This document shows, piece by piece, positions 1 through 5,477 of a stretch of DNA of 5,477 nt. Source of the stretch: an uncultured Kordia sp. (GTDB lineage Bacteria; Bacteroidota; Bacteroidia; Flavobacteriales; Flavobacteriaceae). Within the stretch, counting starts at the first letter, position 1. Each line of letters opens with the position of its first letter. A program made the translations under genes and the position numbers. A model generated the notes under the pieces. That model made no database searches and was not told the DNA's origin. It worked only from the letters and a program-made list of their open reading frames with translations. Location of the stretch: positions 1 to 5,477 of the forward strand of contig CAJXHW010000141.1 of assembly GCA_913054565.1 (NCBI GenBank), in the 5' to 3' direction.

Positions 1-58
1 AATTAATAATTCAACTACACTTAAAAACCGATGAAATGCAAAAAACAACTTTTAAGTT

Positions 59-93
59 TATTTTTTTGATGTAAAAATGTATTTTTTTGTTGT
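59..93 (+). repeat. Two-copy direct repeat with 21-bp period
   Basis: TATTTTTTTGATGT at 59-72 and TATTTTTTTGTTGT at 80-93 match at 13 of 14 positions. The copies start exactly 21 bp apart, close to two turns of the helix, so proteins bound to both would sit on the same face of the DNA. The T runs may also bend the DNA. This could be chance in such a T-rich stretch, and no known binding-site family is recognised. Confidence 0.45.
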
Positions 94-101
94 GAGTGTA
101 T

Positions 102-133
102 TATTTCACATTGGGGTGAAGTATTCTGTTTTT
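102..133 (+). terminator. Possible weak terminator of an upstream gene
   Basis: Arm 102-109 (TATTTCAC) pairs with arm 116-123 (GTGAAGTA) through seven Watson-Crick pairs and one G-T pair, closing a 6-base loop. A T-rich stretch with TTTTT at 129-133 follows. The stem is AT-rich, and the T run is broken and lies six bases away, so this would be a weak terminator at best. It may instead be a leader hairpin of the ruvB transcript. Confidence 0.25.
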
Positions 134-139
134 AATCGT

Positions 140-169
140 TTTGCTGTGTAGTGGTCAAATAGATTTTTG
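140..169 (+). promoter_or_regulatory. Possible ruvB promoter (weak match)
   Basis: TTTG at 140-143 is followed after 16 bases by TAGATTTTTG at 160-169. This resembles the Bacteroidota pattern TTTG-N17-23-TAnnTTTG, but has two extra bases between TA and TTTG. An alternative -7 box is TATTTTTA at 171-178, one mismatch from consensus, but its spacing to TTTG is 27 bases. Either would give a leader of roughly 35-50 bases before the ruvB start. T-rich sequence makes chance matches likely. Confidence 0.25.
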
Positions 170-222
170 CTATTTTTACACTCAACAATTAATATAAGTA
201 GTTAATTTCTACGTCACATCTT

Positions 223-1245
223 ATGAATGAAAATTTAGATCCAACAAACGAAAACTACAATCCTGCAGAATTAGATATTGATAGAGCTTTAAGGCCACTT
301 TCTTTTGATGATTTTGCTGGTCAAGATCAAGTGTTGGAAAACCTAAAAATTTTTGTTCAAGCTGCAAATTTAAGAGGCGAGGCTTTAGATCATGCCTTGT
401 TTCATGGTCCTCCCGGACTTGGTAAAACAACGCTAGCACATATTTTAGCTGGTGAATTAGGGGTTGGTATTAAAGTAACCTCTGGCCCTGTCCTTGATAA
501 ACCAGGTGATTTAGCAGGATTGCTAACCAATCTTGAAGAACGTGATGTGTTATTTATAGATGAGATTCATCGGTTAAGTCCAATTGTAGAAGAGTATTTG
601 TATTCTGCTATGGAGGATTATAAAATAGATATCATGATTGAATCAGGTCCTAATGCTAGATCTGTTCAAATAAACTTAAATCCGTTTACTTTAATAGGGG
701 CCACCACCCGTTCAGGATTGTTAACAGCACCTATGAGAGCGCGTTTTGGAATTCAATCCCGTTTACAATATTATAGAACAGAATTACTATCAACAATAGT
801 TGAGCGTAGTGCACACATTTTAAATGTACCTATTGATTTAGAAGCAGCCATTGAAATTGCGGGTAGAAGTAGAGGAACACCACGTATTGCAAATTCATTA
901 TTACGTCGTGTACGTGATTTTGCACAGATAAAAGGAACAGGGAGTATAGATATAGTTATAGCACGATTTGCTCTAAAAGCTTTAAATGTTGATGCACATG
1001 GGTTAGATGAAATGGATAATAAAATATTATCAACGCTAATTGATAAGTTTAAAGGTGGTCCGGTTGGTATTACAACCCTAGCAACAGCAGTTTCGGAAAA
1101 TGGTGAAACTATAGAAGAGGTTTATGAGCCATTTTTAATTCAGCAAGGTTTTATCATTAGAACACCACGAGGTAGAGAGGTAACTGAGTTGGCATATAAA
1201 CATTTAGGGAAAATAAAAGAAAATATTCAAGGTGGTTTGTTTTAA
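223..1245 (+). CDS. ruvB: Holliday junction branch migration ATPase RuvB
   Basis: RuvB is the hexameric AAA+ motor that, with RuvA, pumps DNA through Holliday junctions during recombinational repair in the cytoplasm. At 340 residues it has the usual family length. Visible motifs, in order, are Walker A GPPGLGKTT (62-70), Walker B with FIDEIHRL (111-118), sensor 1 GATTRSG (159-165), the arginine-finger region APMRARFG (169-176), and sensor 2 around GTPRIANSLLRR (218-229). A C-terminal winged-helix DNA-binding domain (about 260-340) carries GGPVGITTLA (278-287) and RTPRGRE (313-319). The ATG at 223 leaves a short N-terminal tail (MNENLDPT) before the conserved RPLSFDDFAGQ, which fits the family in this group. 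A second ATG four bases downstream is out of frame. queG follows after 3 bases. No ruvA or ruvC is adjacent; ruvA lies about 3.3 kb downstream. Confidence 0.98.
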   Translation: MNENLDPTNENYNPAELDIDRALRPLSFDDFAGQDQVLENLKIFVQAANLRGEALDHALFHGPPGLGKTTLAHILAGELGVGIKVTSGPVLDKPGDLAGLLTNLEERDVLFIDEIHRLSPIVEEYLYSAMEDYKIDIMIESGPNARSVQINLNPFTLIGATTRSGLLTAPMRARFGIQSRLQYYRTELLSTIVERSAHILNVPIDLEAAIEIAGRSRGTPRIANSLLRRVRDFAQIKGTGSIDIVIARFALKALNVDAHGLDEMDNKILSTLIDKFKGGPVGITTLATAVSENGETIEEVYEPFLIQQGFIIRTPRGREVTELAYKHLGKIKENIQGGLF

Positions 1246-1248
1246 GTA

Positions 1249-2172
1249 ATGAGTTTAAAAACATCATACACGCAAATAATTAAAGCCGAAGCTATGCGCC
1301 TCGGCTTTTTGTCTTGTGGTATTTCTGAAGCTGCTTTTTTAGAAGAGGAGGCACCGCGTTTGGAAGCTTGGTTAAAAAATAGCCATCATGGAAAAATGGG
1401 ATATATGGAAAATCATTTTGACAAACGATTAGATCCTCGTTTGTTGGTTGATGGAGCCAAATCGGTTATTTCCTTAAGTTATAATTATTATCCCGAAGTG
1501 CATCAAAATACAGAGACTTACAAAATAGCAAAATATGCCTATGGGGAAGATTACCATAAAGTCATTAAATCTAAATTAAAAGAATTATCAACATTCATTC
1601 AAGAAAAAATAGGGGTAGTTCATGGTAGAGCATTTGTAGATTCTGCGCCAGTTATGGAAAGGGCCTGGGCAAAAAAATCTGGTTTAGGCTGGGTAGGTAA
1701 ACATTCTTTAATATTACAAAAGCAACAAGGATCGTTTTTTTTTCTTGCAGAACTAATCCTTGATGTTGAATTAGAATATGATACCCCTGTAACAGACCAT
1801 TGCGGAACGTGTACCAAATGTATAGACGCTTGCCCCACAAAAGCCATACTTCCAAATAATACTGTAGATGGGAGTAAGTGTATTTCGTACTTTACTATTG
1901 AACTCAAAGACGCAATACCTAGTAGTCATAAAGGTCAGTTTGAAGATTGGATGTTTGGATGTGATATTTGTCAAGATGTGTGTCCTTGGAATCGCTTTTC
2001 AAAACCACATAATGATTTGCTGTTTGAACCAAAATCGGAGTTATTGAATATGACTAAAAAGGAATGGGAAGAGATCACAGAAGACGTATTTGATAAATTT
2101 TTTCATAAGTCAGCAGTAAAGCGTACAAAGTTTTCGGGTTTACAGCGTAACATCACATTTTTAAAAGACTAA
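1249..2172 (+). CDS. queG: Epoxyqueuosine reductase QueG (short form)
   Basis: QueG reduces epoxyqueuosine to queuosine at the wobble base of tRNAs with GUN anticodons, using cobalamin and two [4Fe-4S] clusters in the cytoplasm. The conserved motif DSAPVMERAWAKKSGLGWVG (131-150) includes D131, which aligns with the proposed catalytic acid of the family. Ferredoxin-like cysteines are visible as C185, C188, C191 and C195 (CGTCTKCIDACP), then C238, C241 and C245 (CDICQDVCPWN); C211 is an extra cysteine between them. At 307 residues the protein is shorter than the E. coli and Bacillus forms (about 380). It ends soon after the second cysteine group, so it lacks the C-terminal HEAT-like extension. 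The start overlaps nothing, but lies only 3 bases after the ruvB stop, which suggests translational coupling. Two oddities are a terminator-like hairpin over codons 12-20 and a run of nine T over codons 163-165. The frame is intact. Confidence 0.96.
   Translation: MSLKTSYTQIIKAEAMRLGFLSCGISEAAFLEEEAPRLEAWLKNSHHGKMGYMENHFDKRLDPRLLVDGAKSVISLSYNYYPEVHQNTETYKIAKYAYGEDYHKVIKSKLKELSTFIQEKIGVVHGRAFVDSAPVMERAWAKKSGLGWVGKHSLILQKQQGSFFFLAELILDVELEYDTPVTDHCGTCTKCIDACPTKAILPNNTVDGSKCISYFTIELKDAIPSSHKGQFEDWMFGCDICQDVCPWNRFSKPHNDLLFEPKSELLNMTKKEWEEITEDVFDKFFHKSAVKRTKFSGLQRNITFLKD
1282..1310 (+). terminator. Terminator-like hairpin inside the queG 5' end
   Basis: Arm AAAGCCGAAGC (1282-1292) faces arm GCCTCGGCTTT (1298-1308) across a 5-base loop. 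Ten of eleven positions pair, with a single A-C mismatch, and two more T follow to make TTTTT (1306-1310). This is the shape of an intrinsic terminator, and it begins 37 bases after the ruvB stop codon. It lies wholly inside queG, coding for part of KAEAMRLGFL. Ribosomes translating queG should prevent it from folding, so any termination would depend on weak queG translation. Because the protein segment is conserved, the structure could also be a by-product of codon choice. Confidence 0.4.
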
Positions 2173-2190
2173 AATTAGCGCGCATAAACC

Positions 2191-2220
2191 TTTCATAATT
2201 GAAACATACTTTTAACTTTG
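2191..2220 (+). promoter_or_regulatory. maeB promoter, Bacteroidota type
   Basis: TAACTTTG at 2213-2220 is a perfect match to the Bacteroidota -7 box TAnnTTTG. TTTC at 2191-2194 sits 18 bases upstream, one mismatch from the -33 element TTTG and inside the usual spacing. The predicted transcript starts around 2225-2228, giving a leader of only about 15-18 bases before the maeB ATG. It lies in the 70-base gap between queG and maeB, so maeB is probably transcribed separately from ruvB-queG. No clear terminator separates them, so read-through is possible. Confidence 0.6.
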
Positions 2221-2233
2221 TATAATTATACAA
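2218..2233. promoter_or_regulatory. 16-bp perfect palindrome at the maeB promoter
   Basis: TTGTATAATTATACAA is identical to its own reverse complement over all 16 bases. It shares its first three bases with the end of the -7 box and covers the predicted transcription start, ending nine bases before the maeB ATG. That position suits an operator for a dimeric repressor. The centre is AT-only, which makes part of the symmetry easy to get by chance, but the G and C at 2220 and 2231 also match. The binding protein is unknown. Confidence 0.45.
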
Positions 2234-2242
2234 GTATATTAT

Positions 2243-4522
2243 ATGAGTAAGAAACGAATGAGGCATGAAGCATTAATTTACCATGCAAAACCTACACCAG
2301 GAAAAATTAAAGTTGTACCAACCAAGAAGTATGCTACTCAGCGAGATTTAGCGTTGGCATATTCACCAGGTGTTGCAGAGCCTTGTTTAGAAATAGAAAA
2401 AAACCCTGAAGAAGCTTACCGTTACACGGCTAAAGGAAATTTAGTAGCTGTAATTACAAACGGTACAGCAGTTTTAGGTTTGGGAGATATTGGTCCTTTA
2501 GCGTCAAAACCTGTGATGGAAGGAAAAGGATTACTTTTTAAAATATTTGCAGATATTGATGTGTTTGATATTGAGGTAGACACTAAAGATATTGATACGT
2601 TTGTGCAAACGGTAAAAAATATAGCGCCAACTTTTGGAGGTATTAATTTAGAAGACATCAAAGCTCCAGAGGCTTTTGAAATAGAACGACGCTTAATAGA
2701 GGAGCTGGATATACCTGTAATGCATGATGATCAGCATGGAACTGCAATAATTTCTTCAGCAGCATTGTTGAATGCATTAGAAATTGCTGAAAAAGAGATA
2801 TCAAACGTAAGAATAGTAATTTCAGGAGCTGGTTCTGCAGCAATTTCTTGCGCTAATTTATATGTGAGATTAGGTGCCAAATATGAAAACATCATCATGT
2901 TTGATGTTGATGGGGTATTACATAAAGGCAGAACAGATTTATCAAATTTACAGAAGAAGTTTACTTTTGGAAAAGTAGGAACAACATTAGCGGACGCAAT
3001 GGACAATGCCGATGTTTTTTTAGGACTTTCTGTAGGGAATGTGTTGTCTTCAGAAATGTTGTTAACTATGGCATCAAACCCAATTGTGTTTGCGATGGCT
3101 AACCCAACACCAGAAATTGATTACAATTTAGCAATAGATACTCGTGATGACATCATCATGGCAACTGGTCGTTCAGATCATCCTAATCAAGTAAATAATG
3201 TATTAGGGTTTCCGTTTATTTTTAGAGGAGCATTAGATGTTCGTGCTACAAAAATTAATGAAGAAATGAAATTGGCAGCCGTTCATGCAATTGCTGAATT
3301 GGCGAAAACACCAGTGCCAGAGCAAGTAAATATTGCTTACGGTGAAACAAAATTAGTTTTTGGGAAAGATTACATTATTCCAAAACCATTTGATCCAAGA
3401 TTAATTGCAATTATTCCACCAGCAATTGCGAAAGCAGCGATGGACTCTGGTGTAGCTACAGAACCAATTGAAGATTGGGCAAAATATGAAGAGGAATTGT
3501 TGCAGCGTTTAGGTTCAGATAACAAATTGGTTCGTTTAATACATAGAAGAGCAAAATCAAATCCTAAACGTATTATTTTTGCAGAAGCAGATCATTTAGA
3601 TGTTCTTAAAGCAGCGCAAATTGTACATGAAGAAGGAATAGGAATACCAATTCTATTAGGGAATAGAGAGGTTATTCTTGAGCTAAAGGGAGAAATAGGT
3701 TTTGATGATGATGTTGTAATTATAGATCCTAAAATTGATTCGGAAAGAGAAAGTAGAGCGCGTTACGCTCAGAAATATTGGGAAAAGTCTCAGCGAAAAG
3801 GGAAAACATATTTAGAGGCTAAAAAATGGATGCGAGAACGCAATTATTTTGCAGCGATGATGGTTAATGAAGGAGATGCCGATGCTTTAATTACAGGGTA
3901 TTCAAGAAGTTATCCTACGGTGTTAAAGCCAATGTTAGAGTTAATAGGTATGGCAAAAGGGGTGTCACGTGTAGCTGCTACCAATTTAATGATGACAGAG
4001 CGTGGTCCAATGTTTTTGTCGGATACCTCAATAAATATTAACCCAACTGCAAGAGAATTGGCGGTAATTGCAAAAATGACATCAAGAACTGTAAAATTGT
4101 TTGGTATGGAGCCAATCATGGCTATGATGTCATATTCAAACTTCGGGTCTTCTAATCATGAAAGTGCTGATAAAGTTGCAGATGCAGTAGCATATTTGCA
4201 TAAATACTATCCGGATATCATTGTTGACGGAGAGGTTCAAACTGATTTTGCGCTAAACTCAGAAATGTTAAGTGAGAAGTTTCCGTTTTCAAAACTTGCA
4301 GGTAAAAAAGTAAATACATTGGTGTTTCCAAATTTAGATTCAGCTAATATTTCTTATAAAATGTTAAAGGAGTTGAATAAAGCAGAATCTATAGGGCCTA
4401 TTTTAATGGGAATGAACAAAGCTGTTCATGTACTGCAATTAGGAGCAAAAGTAGAAGAAATGGTAAACATGGCAGCCGTGGCAGTTGTTGATGCTCAACA
4501 AAAAGAAAGCATGGCAGTTTAA
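2243..4522 (+). CDS. maeB: MaeB-type malic enzyme with PTA-like domain
   Basis: This enzyme oxidatively decarboxylates malate to pyruvate and CO2 in the cytoplasm, reducing NAD(P). The length of 759 residues fits the large hybrid MaeB class. The malic enzyme part (about 1-400) shows AYSPGVAEPC (39-48, with the likely catalytic Y40), EGK with the likely catalytic K95, metal-binding E137/D138 in LEDI and HDDQHGT (161-167), the nucleotide-binding GAGSAA (195-200), and MANPTPEI (285-292). The C-terminal part (about 428-755) resembles phosphotransacetylase: ALITGYSRSYPTVL (548-561), SDTSININPTARE (593-605), VDGEVQTDFAL (661-671), VFPNLDSANISYK (694-706) and GPILMGMNKAV (718-728). In studied MaeB proteins this domain makes no acetyl phosphate but senses acetyl-CoA and controls activity. 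NADP preference is assumed from the family and not read from residues. The start follows its own promoter and has no Shine-Dalgarno sequence. Confidence 0.96.
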   Translation: MSKKRMRHEALIYHAKPTPGKIKVVPTKKYATQRDLALAYSPGVAEPCLEIEKNPEEAYRYTAKGNLVAVITNGTAVLGLGDIGPLASKPVMEGKGLLFKIFADIDVFDIEVDTKDIDTFVQTVKNIAPTFGGINLEDIKAPEAFEIERRLIEELDIPVMHDDQHGTAIISSAALLNALEIAEKEISNVRIVISGAGSAAISCANLYVRLGAKYENIIMFDVDGVLHKGRTDLSNLQKKFTFGKVGTTLADAMDNADVFLGLSVGNVLSSEMLLTMASNPIVFAMANPTPEIDYNLAIDTRDDIIMATGRSDHPNQVNNVLGFPFIFRGALDVRATKINEEMKLAAVHAIAELAKTPVPEQVNIAYGETKLVFGKDYIIPKPFDPRLIAIIPPAIAKAAMDSGVATEPIEDWAKYEEELLQRLGSDNKLVRLIHRRAKSNPKRIIFAEADHLDVLKAAQIVHEEGIGIPILLGNREVILELKGEIGFDDDVVIIDPKIDSERESRARYAQKYWEKSQRKGKTYLEAKKWMRERNYFAAMMVNEGDADALITGYSRSYPTVLKPMLELIGMAKGVSRVAATNLMMTERGPMFLSDTSININPTARELAVIAKMTSRTVKLFGMEPIMAMMSYSNFGSSNHESADKVADAVAYLHKYYPDIIVDGEVQTDFALNSEMLSEKFPFSKLAGKKVNTLVFPNLDSANISYKMLKELNKAESIGPILMGMNKAVHVLQLGAKVEEMVNMAAVAVVDAQQKESMAV

Positions 4523-4551
4523 GCCATTATTCATACTTGTTTAAAAAAGTG

Positions 4552-4559
4552 TATTTTTG
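4552..4559 (+). promoter_or_regulatory. -7 box of the likely ruvA-sprA promoter
   Basis: TATTTTTG is a perfect match to TAnnTTTG and lies 20 bases before the ruvA ATG, much like the maeB promoter (22 bases). The -33 element is poor: ATTC at 4529-4532 has a suitable 19-base spacing but matches weakly, and CTTG at 4536-4539 is too close. No terminator is visible after maeB, so ruvA may be served by both this promoter and read-through. Confidence 0.45.
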
Positions 4560-4579
4560 AAGTAAAACCAAGTTGTAAA

Positions 4580-5161
4580 ATGATTACTCAAGTTCAAGGA
4601 AAGTTAATAGAGAAGAACCCTACCAATGTTGTTGTTGACTGTGGGGGTGTAGGTTATGAAATAAACATTTCTATGCATACGTTTTCGTTGTTGCCTGAGC
4701 AAGATTTTTTAAAATTATACACGCATCTTCAAGTAAAAGAAGATGCACATACACTTTTTGGTTTTATTGAAAAATCTGAACGTGAAATTTTCAGACTACT
4801 TATTTCAGTTTCAGGTATTGGTACTAATACTGCAAGAGTCATGCTGTCATCATTGTCACCAAAACAAATTCAACAAGCAATTGCTGTTGCAGATGTGGCA
4901 ACTATACAGTCAATAAAAGGTATTGGGGCTAAAACTGCGCAACGCGTTATTTTAGATTTAAAAGATAAGGTATTAAAAATTTATGGGATTGATGAAATTT
5001 CTGATGCTGTAAACAATACAAATAAAGAAGAAGCGTTATCTGCTTTAGAGGTTTTAGGTTACGCTAGAAAACAAGCCGAAAAAGTTTGTAATAAAATAGT
5101 GAGTACAACCCCTGATGCAAATGTTGAAACGATCATAAAAATGGCGTTAAAAAGTTTGTAA
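4580..5161 (+). CDS. ruvA: Holliday junction DNA-binding protein RuvA
   Basis: RuvA forms a tetramer that clamps the Holliday junction in an open square shape and recruits RuvB rings for branch migration. At 193 residues it is close to the usual length of about 190-205. The N-terminal OB-fold domain (about 1-63) starts MITQVQGKL and includes VDCGGVGYEI (19-28) and VKEDAHTLFGF (52-62). Two helix-hairpin-helix motifs follow, at VSGIGTNTA (77-85) and IKGIGAKTAQR (112-122). After a short linker, the C-terminal RuvB-binding domain (about 148-193) contains EALSALEVLGYARKQAEK (151-168). The start has no Shine-Dalgarno sequence. The stop TAA is followed at once by a second in-frame TAA. The distance from ruvB and closeness to sprA are notable. 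Confidence 0.97.
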   Translation: MITQVQGKLIEKNPTNVVVDCGGVGYEINISMHTFSLLPEQDFLKLYTHLQVKEDAHTLFGFIEKSEREIFRLLISVSGIGTNTARVMLSSLSPKQIQQAIAVADVATIQSIKGIGAKTAQRVILDLKDKVLKIYGIDEISDAVNNTNKEEALSALEVLGYARKQAEKVCNKIVSTTPDANVETIIKMALKSL

Positions 5162-5163
5162 TA

Positions 5164-5184
5164 ATGATTAAGGTAAAAAAATAA
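5164..5184 (+). other. Six-codon reading frame between ruvA and sprA
   Basis: ATG at 5164 opens a frame reading MIKVKK and ends in TAA at 5182-5184, whose last A is the first base of the sprA ATG. It starts only two bases after the ruvA stop codon. Such an arrangement could pass terminating ruvA ribosomes on to sprA. Nothing shows that it is translated, and a frame this short readily arises by chance. Confidence 0.15.
5170..5174 (+). promoter_or_regulatory. Possible ribosome binding site of sprA
   Basis: AAGGT lies 9 bases before the sprA ATG, followed by a run of seven A and then TA. It is the only start in this window with a Shine-Dalgarno-like sequence in front of it. The match is partial and the spacing slightly long. 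Confidence 0.35.
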
Positions 5185-5477
5185 TGGGCATTTTAGCGCA
5201 AAGAATTTTCATACTATTACTACTAGTTTCAACAGCAGTATTTGCTCAAGATCCTGTAGTGCAAGATTCAATTCAACCACAATCTGGTTATAATTTGGGA
5301 CAGCTTAATGTGCCAAACCCAGTAAGTATTACATCTAAATATACTTACGATCCGTTTACGAATAGGTATATTTATACAGAGTCTATAGGTGATTTTAATA
5401 TTGATTATCCGGTTATTTTAACTCCTAAAGAGTATGAAAAATTGGTTTTACAAGAGCACATGCAAGCGTACTATAAA
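5184..5477 (+). CDS. sprA: SprA (Sov), type IX secretion translocon, 5' part
   Basis: SprA is the giant outer-membrane beta-barrel that forms the protein-conducting channel of the type IX secretion system, needed for gliding and for secretion of adhesins and enzymes in flavobacteria. Only the first 98 codons are present; family members run to about 2,400 residues. Residues 1-21 form a clear Sec signal peptide: R7, a hydrophobic core IFILLLLVSTAVF (8-20), and likely cleavage at A21-Q22. The mature N-terminus carries VPNPVSITSKYTYDP (43-57), then DFNIDYPVILTPKEYEKL, which I recognise as the SprA N-terminal pattern. The ATG at 5184 is chosen because an in-frame stop lies at 5169-5171 and the signal peptide begins directly after it. 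Position right after ruvA matches the arrangement I recall from other flavobacteria. The identification rests on a short stretch. Confidence 0.85.
   Translation, partial: MGILAQRIFILLLLVSTAVFAQDPVVQDSIQPQSGYNLGQLNVPNPVSITSKYTYDPFTNRYIYTESIGDFNIDYPVILTPKEYEKLVLQEHMQAYYK

Larger units (their letters stand above)
1..222. other. Non-coding T-rich leader upstream of ruvB
   Basis: I see no convincing gene here. One forward frame is open from the window edge to a stop at 72-74, and another stops at 32-34. Either could be the tail of an upstream gene, but the residues are low-complexity and I recognise no family. The region is strongly AT-rich with several runs of five to seven T. It holds a direct repeat (59-93), a possible hairpin (102-123) and a possible ruvB promoter (140-169), listed separately. 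It ends at the ruvB start, which has no Shine-Dalgarno sequence in front of it. Confidence 0.6.

Noticed and set aside
3..74. Open frame from the window edge to TAA at 72-74, possibly the end of an upstream gene
   Set aside because: Only 23 codons with low-complexity residues and no recognisable family; cannot be told from non-coding sequence.
198..212. Inverted repeat GTAG-N7-CTAC just before ruvB
   Set aside because: Arms of four bases are expected by chance, and nothing else marks the site.
1346..1351. Perfect AGGAGG sequence inside queG
   Set aside because: It encodes part of a glutamate-rich stretch, and no in-frame ATG follows at a usable distance, so it is not a start signal.
1620..1907. 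Long reverse-strand open frame (95 codons) inside queG
   Set aside because: It lies opposite a complete, motif-bearing gene, shows no recognisable family and has no start context; it is a shadow of the queG coding frame.
2178..2183. GCGCGC just after the queG stop, striking in AT-rich sequence
   Set aside because: The surrounding symmetry is imperfect and no T run follows, so it is neither a terminator nor a clear binding site.
2731..3006. Reverse-strand open frame (91 codons) inside maeB
   Set aside because: It mirrors the malic enzyme coding frame over a conserved nucleotide-binding region; low-complexity residues and no gene context.
3756..3770. Small GC-containing hairpin GAGCG/CGCTC inside maeB
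   Set aside because: Only five base pairs, no T run after it, and it lies in the middle of a continuous domain.

Overview
This window looks like ordinary core chromosome of an AT-rich member of the Bacteroidota, most likely family Flavobacteriaceae. Three things support this. The last gene begins like SprA, the outer-membrane translocon protein of the type IX secretion system, which occurs only in Bacteroidota. Two intergenic regions carry a perfect match to the Bacteroidota -7 promoter box TAnnTTTG. Most starts lack a Shine-Dalgarno sequence, as is common in this phylum. The genus cannot be settled from the sequence alone.

All genes are on the + strand. Bases 1-222 are a non-coding, T-rich leader. 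ruvB (223-1245) is followed after 3 bases by queG (1249-2172), so these two probably form one transcription unit. A 70-base gap holds a good promoter (TTTC-N18-TAACTTTG) and a perfect 16-bp palindrome over the predicted transcription start. It leads into maeB (2243-4522), a malic enzyme with a C-terminal phosphotransacetylase-like domain. A 57-base gap with a second -7 box leads into ruvA (4580-5161). sprA starts 22 bases later (5184) and runs off the end of the window.

The genes serve four unrelated jobs: Holliday-junction branch migration (RuvA with RuvB), the last step of queuosine synthesis for tRNA (QueG), malate-to-pyruvate conversion supplying reducing power (MaeB), and protein secretion with gliding (SprA). 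ruvA and ruvB are separated by about 3.3 kb and appear to have different promoters. ruvA appears to share its transcript with sprA.

I found no mobile element, CRISPR array, tRNA or rRNA, and no credible new multi-gene system. The best leads are regulatory: the palindrome at the maeB promoter, a terminator-shaped hairpin inside the first codons of queG, and a six-codon reading frame that fills the ruvA-sprA junction.
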